Source: Candidatus Saccharibacteria bacterium UBA1932 (GTDB taxonomy: Bacteria; Patescibacteriota; Saccharimonadia; Saccharimonadales; Saccharimonadaceae). Taken from it: a DNA stretch of 17,266 nucleotides. The translations under genes were made by a program, and so were the position numbers. Below the pieces are notes generated by a model. That model saw nothing but the letters and a program-made list of their open reading frames with translations, did not search any database and had not been told where the DNA came from. Shown one piece after another: positions 14,737-17,266 of the stretch. Positions within the stretch are counted from its first letter, which is position 1. Every line of letters starts with the position of its first letter. The stretch covers positions 1 through 17,266 of the forward strand of contig DDFI01000013.1 in the NCBI GenBank assembly GCA_002337095.1, in the 5' to 3' direction.

Positions 14737-14745
14737 GAGTGCTAA
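14719..14745. promoter_or_regulatory. Perfect CIRCE operator of dnaK
   Basis: TTAGCACTC-N9-GAGTGCTAA with no mismatch, covering the dnaK -35 and upstream spacer. It is the binding site of the HrcA heat-shock repressor. Confidence 0.98.
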
Positions 14746-14779
14746 CTTACTTTTTTTCTTACACTGGTGGAGGGACCGT

Positions 14780-14887
14780 CTCGCCTCGTTATTGAGATGT
14801 GACTTAAGCGACTGCAGCCCAAGAATTTACATCGCTAAGACGTGAAATTCTTGGCGCGAAAGGGGCACATCGAAATAATGAGGCGAG
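14780..14887. repeat. 108-bp long imperfect palindrome, possible structured RNA
   Basis: Nested arms pair in order. 14780-14793 (CTCGCCTCGTTATT) pairs with 14874-14887 over 14 pairs including one G-T. 14796-14801 (GATGTG) pairs with 14866-14871. 14808-14810 pairs with 14855-14857. 14819-14828 (CCAAGAATTT) pairs with 14845-14854. About 33 pairs surround a 16-nt apical loop. It sits in the gap between the divergent dnaK and glycosidase-like promoters. No T-run follows on either strand, so it is not a plain terminator. It could be a small RNA, a protein-binding site or a palindromic mobile-element remnant. The single G-T pair would be a wobble only in a plus-strand RNA. Confidence 0.6.
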
Positions 14888-14895
14888 GGGGCGGT

Positions 14896-14923
14896 TTGTG
14901 AAACAGGGGTAATTTGGTATGAT
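14896..14923 (+). promoter_or_regulatory. Near-leaderless promoter of the second glycosidase-like gene
   Basis: -35 TTGTGA (14896-14901), 16-nt spacer ending in TGG, -10 TATGAT (14918-14923), and 9 nt to the ATG at 14933. No Shine-Dalgarno. Confidence 0.65.
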
Positions 14924-14932
14924 AAAAGCAAT

Positions 14933-16381
14933 ATGATTTGGTTTGTTAGTGTCCTCGTGCTGTTCGTCGTGCTCGCGTACCTCACCAATCCGTTTAGCCG
15001 TATCACGCTGGTGAAAATGCCGTTTGTTGTGCAAGATGATGGCACTTTGCTGAAGCTTACAGGCAAACAGCGGCTGCATGTCAATCAGCTGCGAATAGTC
15101 AAACTATACGCCTACCTGCTGTGTGGCTTCTATATCCTCCACACCCGCTATATCCATGCGCCCAAATCAAAAAGTACAGAGGTGGAAGACATCATTCGTG
15201 ATATCCACCACCTGCGGTTCAATCCTCGCAAGTTACTTCTGACCAGTGGCGATCATTTTAGCTCGCTATTTGTGCGCAATCTCGGCGTATTCTACTACCC
15301 TACCCTTGACGCGCGCATTCCTTCACGCGGCGACGAATGGGCAAATCGTCAGATCGCGTACCTGCAGACCCTCTCCTACGCGCTGGGGGCATTTGCCAAA
15401 CAATCGACGCTCACGACGACGATTGTGCCAACGGGCCGCTACACGGCAACCTGCATCAACTTTTATGCCTACCCGTCGGACACGCTGTATGGCATGCTGT
15501 ATGCGCTGGCGAGTCTACGTGGCCTCGAAACGGCCAGAGCGTTTGACTACGACGGCGCGACAGATCAAACGCTCCAGACAATCCCCGCCGCAACAGCACT
15601 GCAAGACACCTACGCCAGCTCGCTCGCCTATCACTACCACGAATATCGGCGCACGGTGTACGACGAGGAGACCGGCCTCATCCGCCGCGATCTACACCTG
15701 AGCGGCGCCAAAGACATCACGCGGCGCGAGTCGGCATTTTATGACAATGTGGTGTTTTGGAAAACCACCGAGCTCGCCGGGCGGCTCGGCTTTATTCCAC
15801 ACGAGGAGGAATTTCTCGGCCAGCTAAAACAGCGCATCGTCGAGACGTTTTGGTACGAAAAATGCGGCTATTTCCTCGAGGACCTCTCGAGTGAAGGCCT
15901 GGCGCAGCGCTATTACTCATCAGATTGGTTGATCGTGCTCGCGACCGGCTTTCTCGATCCGAGCGACAAAAAAGAGCGTGCCTATTTCACTCGTTCGATC
16001 AGCTATATCCAGGCGCACGGCATCGACCAGCCCTTTGCCATCAAATACCAGCACGACACCCGGGCGCACCGGCAGTTTTTTGTCGTCAAACTCGCGGTGG
16101 CGAGCTACGGCGGCGACAGTATCTGGAGTTTTTGGGGGATGGAATATATCAAGACGTTGCTGGCACTCTACCGCATCACGGGTGAACGGCGCTACCTCGA
16201 GGCGGCCGATTATCACATCGCCAAATATGCCGATGCCATGTGCCGCGACCGCGGCTACCCCGAGCTCTACGACGCAGGCGGCAACATGCTCCAAACGCCC
16301 CTCTACCGCAGCATCCGCATGACCGGCTGGGTGATTGGTTACGAACAAGTCTTAGCAATGCGAGCTGCGATAGCCAAGTAG
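14933..16381 (+). CDS. Membrane-anchored (alpha/alpha)6-barrel glycosidase-like protein
   Basis: This 482-residue protein has a hydrophobic N-terminal helix (residues 2-17) that may act as membrane anchor or signal, and a further hydrophobic stretch at 57-68. The body resembles six-hairpin glycosidases and is homologous to the protein at 10592-11707. Shared anchors are YGGDSIWSFWGMEYIKTL (392-409) versus YAGDTIWTWHGAYYLRLL, RGYPELYDAGGNMLQTPLYR (440-459) versus the TFPELLHPDGRLYDSLVY block, and FYDNVVFWKTTELAGRLG (269-286). Where the shorter protein has FWIRDF, this one has FVRNLG (113-118), so the RD pair is changed to RN. It may therefore act on a different glycan or have lost catalysis. 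A hairpin terminator follows. Confidence 0.75.
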   Translation: MIWFVSVLVLFVVLAYLTNPFSRITLVKMPFVVQDDGTLLKLTGKQRLHVNQLRIVKLYAYLLCGFYILHTRYIHAPKSKSTEVEDIIRDIHHLRFNPRKLLLTSGDHFSSLFVRNLGVFYYPTLDARIPSRGDEWANRQIAYLQTLSYALGAFAKQSTLTTTIVPTGRYTATCINFYAYPSDTLYGMLYALASLRGLETARAFDYDGATDQTLQTIPAATALQDTYASSLAYHYHEYRRTVYDEETGLIRRDLHLSGAKDITRRESAFYDNVVFWKTTELAGRLGFIPHEEEFLGQLKQRIVETFWYEKCGYFLEDLSSEGLAQRYYSSDWLIVLATGFLDPSDKKERAYFTRSISYIQAHGIDQPFAIKYQHDTRAHRQFFVVKLAVASYGGDSIWSFWGMEYIKTLLALYRITGERRYLEAADYHIAKYADAMCRDRGYPELYDAGGNMLQTPLYRSIRMTGWVIGYEQVLAMRAAIAK

Positions 16382-16402
16382 CGACATACTGGTCCCTACG
16401 AA

Positions 16403-16426
16403 AAACCGGCCTTACCCAGCCGGTTT
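16403..16426. terminator. Bidirectional hairpin terminator
   Basis: Perfect 8-bp stem AAACCGGC / GCCGGTTT with an 8-nt loop, between the convergent glycosidase-like and tail-fibre-like genes. The stem ends in A/T runs, giving a short U stretch on both sides. Confidence 0.75.
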
Positions 16427-16451
16427 ACGTGATATAGACAGCAACCGCGTC

Positions 16452-16925
16452 CTATACAAAATTGGTGCCGACAAGCGATCCGTACCAAGTGGTGCCGCCG
16501 TTGAGCGACTCAAACACGAGGATATCAACCGCGCCAGCAGTGGTCGAAAGTGATGGTGCACCACCAGACCATTTGACCGAGCCCGGCCACGTCACCGTCG
16601 TACCGCTACCCTGGTGGAGGTAGAGCGAGAATGAGCAAGCTTTGCCGCTTGTTGCACCAGAGAATGTAAACGTAGTCGCACCTGTCATAGTAACATCGAA
16701 CACATTGCCGTTCGCGAGATCGAGGTTCTGTGTACCGCTCGCGCCAGCAACCGTAGATGCCGTCTCCTGGCCGCCGCTATTAGCTAATGCAGCAGTGCCA
16801 ATGATACTCGCATTGTTCCATTTACTCGTTGATGAATTGTATTTAAACAGATCGCCATTCGTAGTACCGCTGAGAAAAACGTCGCCGGCACCAGCTATGG
16901 TGTTGCTTGATGGTGTAAAAGGCAT
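16452..16925 (-). CDS. Small tail-fibre-like protein
   Basis: This 157-residue protein has an N-terminal NGDLFKYNSSTSKWNN module (23-38), close in pattern to the GQVLTYDAAAGKWKN modules of the 522-residue protein. Its C-terminal domain (about 68-157) reads GNVFDVTMTGATTFTFSGA, then VTWPGSVKWSGG, and closes with GGTTWYGSLVG. That domain is common at the ends of phage tail and bacterial fibre proteins. No signal peptide is visible. The start has AAGGAG 9 nt upstream (16935-16940). It follows the partial gene at the right edge by 23 nt, so they form an operon that continues beyond the window. Confidence 0.85.
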   Translation of the reverse strand: MPFTPSSNTIAGAGDVFLSGTTNGDLFKYNSSTSKWNNASIIGTAALANSGGQETASTVAGASGTQNLDLANGNVFDVTMTGATTFTFSGATSGKACSFSLYLHQGSGTTVTWPGSVKWSGGAPSLSTTAGAVDILVFESLNGGTTWYGSLVGTNFV

Positions 16926-16934
16926 TTCTTATAA

Positions 16935-16940
16935 CTCCTT
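16935..16940 (-). promoter_or_regulatory. Shine-Dalgarno of the small tail-fibre-like gene
   Basis: AAGGAG on the minus strand, 9 nt before the ATG at 16925, in the 23-nt gap after the upstream stop. It is another case of Shine-Dalgarno use at an internal operon gene. Confidence 0.75.
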
Positions 16941-16948
16941 GCTACCTA

Positions 16949-17266
16949 TTATCGGTACCAGTTAGTGCCGTCGCTCCAGTAGTCGCGGCTTTCATATTGG
17001 TTATTGAGCGTATCAGTGCCAACAGTTAAATCATCAATGACCGACCCAGAAGGAGCAGCAACCTGAATACTATTGCCGTTTGGCGCTAGACGTTTGACTC
17101 GAACCAGACCGTTTGCCACTGGGGCCGGCAGAGTAATTGTGATACCAGTTGGGGTACTAGTGACGATGAGGCATTCGTTATTGGCAGCGGTGGTATTTGC
17201 AGAGATACTACGGAAGCTGAAGTTAAGTCCACCCGCGCCACCAGTCCCCGTAGCGTCCGCCTGCCA
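16949..17266 (-). CDS. Tail-fibre-like protein, partial (start outside the window)
   Basis: An open frame enters from the right edge and gives 105 codons before TAA at 16949-16951, followed in frame by TAG. The C-terminus reads through GITITLPAPVANGLVRVKRL and GNSIQVAAPSGSVIDD to NNQYESRDYWSDGTNWYR. This is the Gly/Asn/Thr-rich, beta-strand-repeat style of phage tail and fibre C-termini. No start codon in this frame gives a full gene inside the window. It precedes the 157-residue gene in the same operon. A structural or adhesion role is inference. Confidence 0.8.
   Translation of the reverse strand, partial: WQADATGTGGAGGLNFSFRSISANTTAANNECLIVTSTPTGITITLPAPVANGLVRVKRLAPNGNSIQVAAPSGSVIDDLTVGTDTLNNQYESRDYWSDGTNWYR

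Larger units (their letters stand above)
14621..14932. other. 312-nt divergent control region
   Basis: This gene-free stretch holds, from the dnaK side: the Shine-Dalgarno, the imperfect CIRCE, the dnaK promoter and the perfect CIRCE; then a T-rich stretch (14751-14758), the long palindrome and the promoter of the next plus-strand gene. No coding sequence is supported. Confidence 0.8.

Noticed and set aside
14780..14887. The long palindrome as SRP RNA, 6S RNA, a T-box leader or a tRNA
   Set aside because: The conserved SRP apical bases, the 6S open bubble, a T-box specifier stem and the tRNA T-loop motif are all absent. A GGTGGAGGGACC stretch at 14766-14777 recalls a T-box only superficially.
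14804..15084. Minus-strand open frames of 85-91 codons across the palindrome and the start of the next gene
   Set aside because: They overlap the structured element and the N-terminus of the well-supported plus-strand gene, and lack a promoter or ribosome-binding site.
1..17266. tRNA genes, CRISPR arrays, insertion sequences, hrcA and grpE
   Set aside because: Looked for by eye on both strands; no T-loop motif in a plausible cloverleaf, no regularly spaced repeats, no transposase and no HrcA or GrpE protein were found.

Overview
The window is about 17.3 kb of moderately GC-rich bacterial chromosome, coding-dense, with 17 supported protein genes read with the standard bacterial code. One of these, at the right edge, is incomplete. 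No tRNA, rRNA, CRISPR or insertion sequence was seen. The gene mix suggests a member of the Patescibacteria/CPR, most likely Saccharibacteria (TM7). It combines a RimK-type ligase cluster, HrcA/CIRCE-controlled dnaK and dnaJ at separate loci, a tail-fibre-like protein starting with an LPQPGSDGG motif, and small single-gene transcription units. This placement is inference from gene style, not from a marker gene.

Left part (38-4865, all minus strand). The order of transcription is: an unrecognised multi-membrane-segment protein (4865-4158); dnaJ behind a CIRCE operator; a three-gene operon of ATP-grasp enzyme, retropepsin-like RimB-type protease and RimK-type glutamate ligase; and a small membrane protein. 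Middle part (4946-12551). This holds an FKBP prolyl isomerase, a repetitive tail-fibre-like protein, a CNNM/CorC-type membrane protein with CBS domains, a membrane-anchored Ig-like plus C39-like cysteine peptidase, an acidic unknown protein, an (alpha/alpha)6-barrel glycosidase-like protein and a parallel beta-helix protein. Right part (12725-17266). This holds dnaK with two CIRCE elements, a 108-bp palindromic element, a second and membrane-anchored glycosidase-like protein homologous to the first, and two more tail-fibre-like genes on the minus strand running off the edge.

The most striking pattern is regulatory. Eleven genes have a sigma70-like -10 box whose end lies only 6-15 nt from the start codon, with no Shine-Dalgarno sequence, as expected for leaderless or nearly leaderless mRNAs. 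Genes inside operons, or with a long leader (RimB-like protease, dnaK, two tail-fibre-like genes), instead have a Shine-Dalgarno sequence. These -10 boxes also correct several start codons. In both heat-shock genes the -35 box lies within the 9-nt spacer of the CIRCE operator.

The genes fall into three themes: protein folding (dnaK, dnaJ, FKBP), protein-tail modification (ATP-grasp/RimB/RimK), and a cell-surface or extracellular group (tail-fibre-like, Ig/C39, beta-helix, glycosidase-like). The surface group could serve contact with other cells if the organism is an epibiont, but that is inference.
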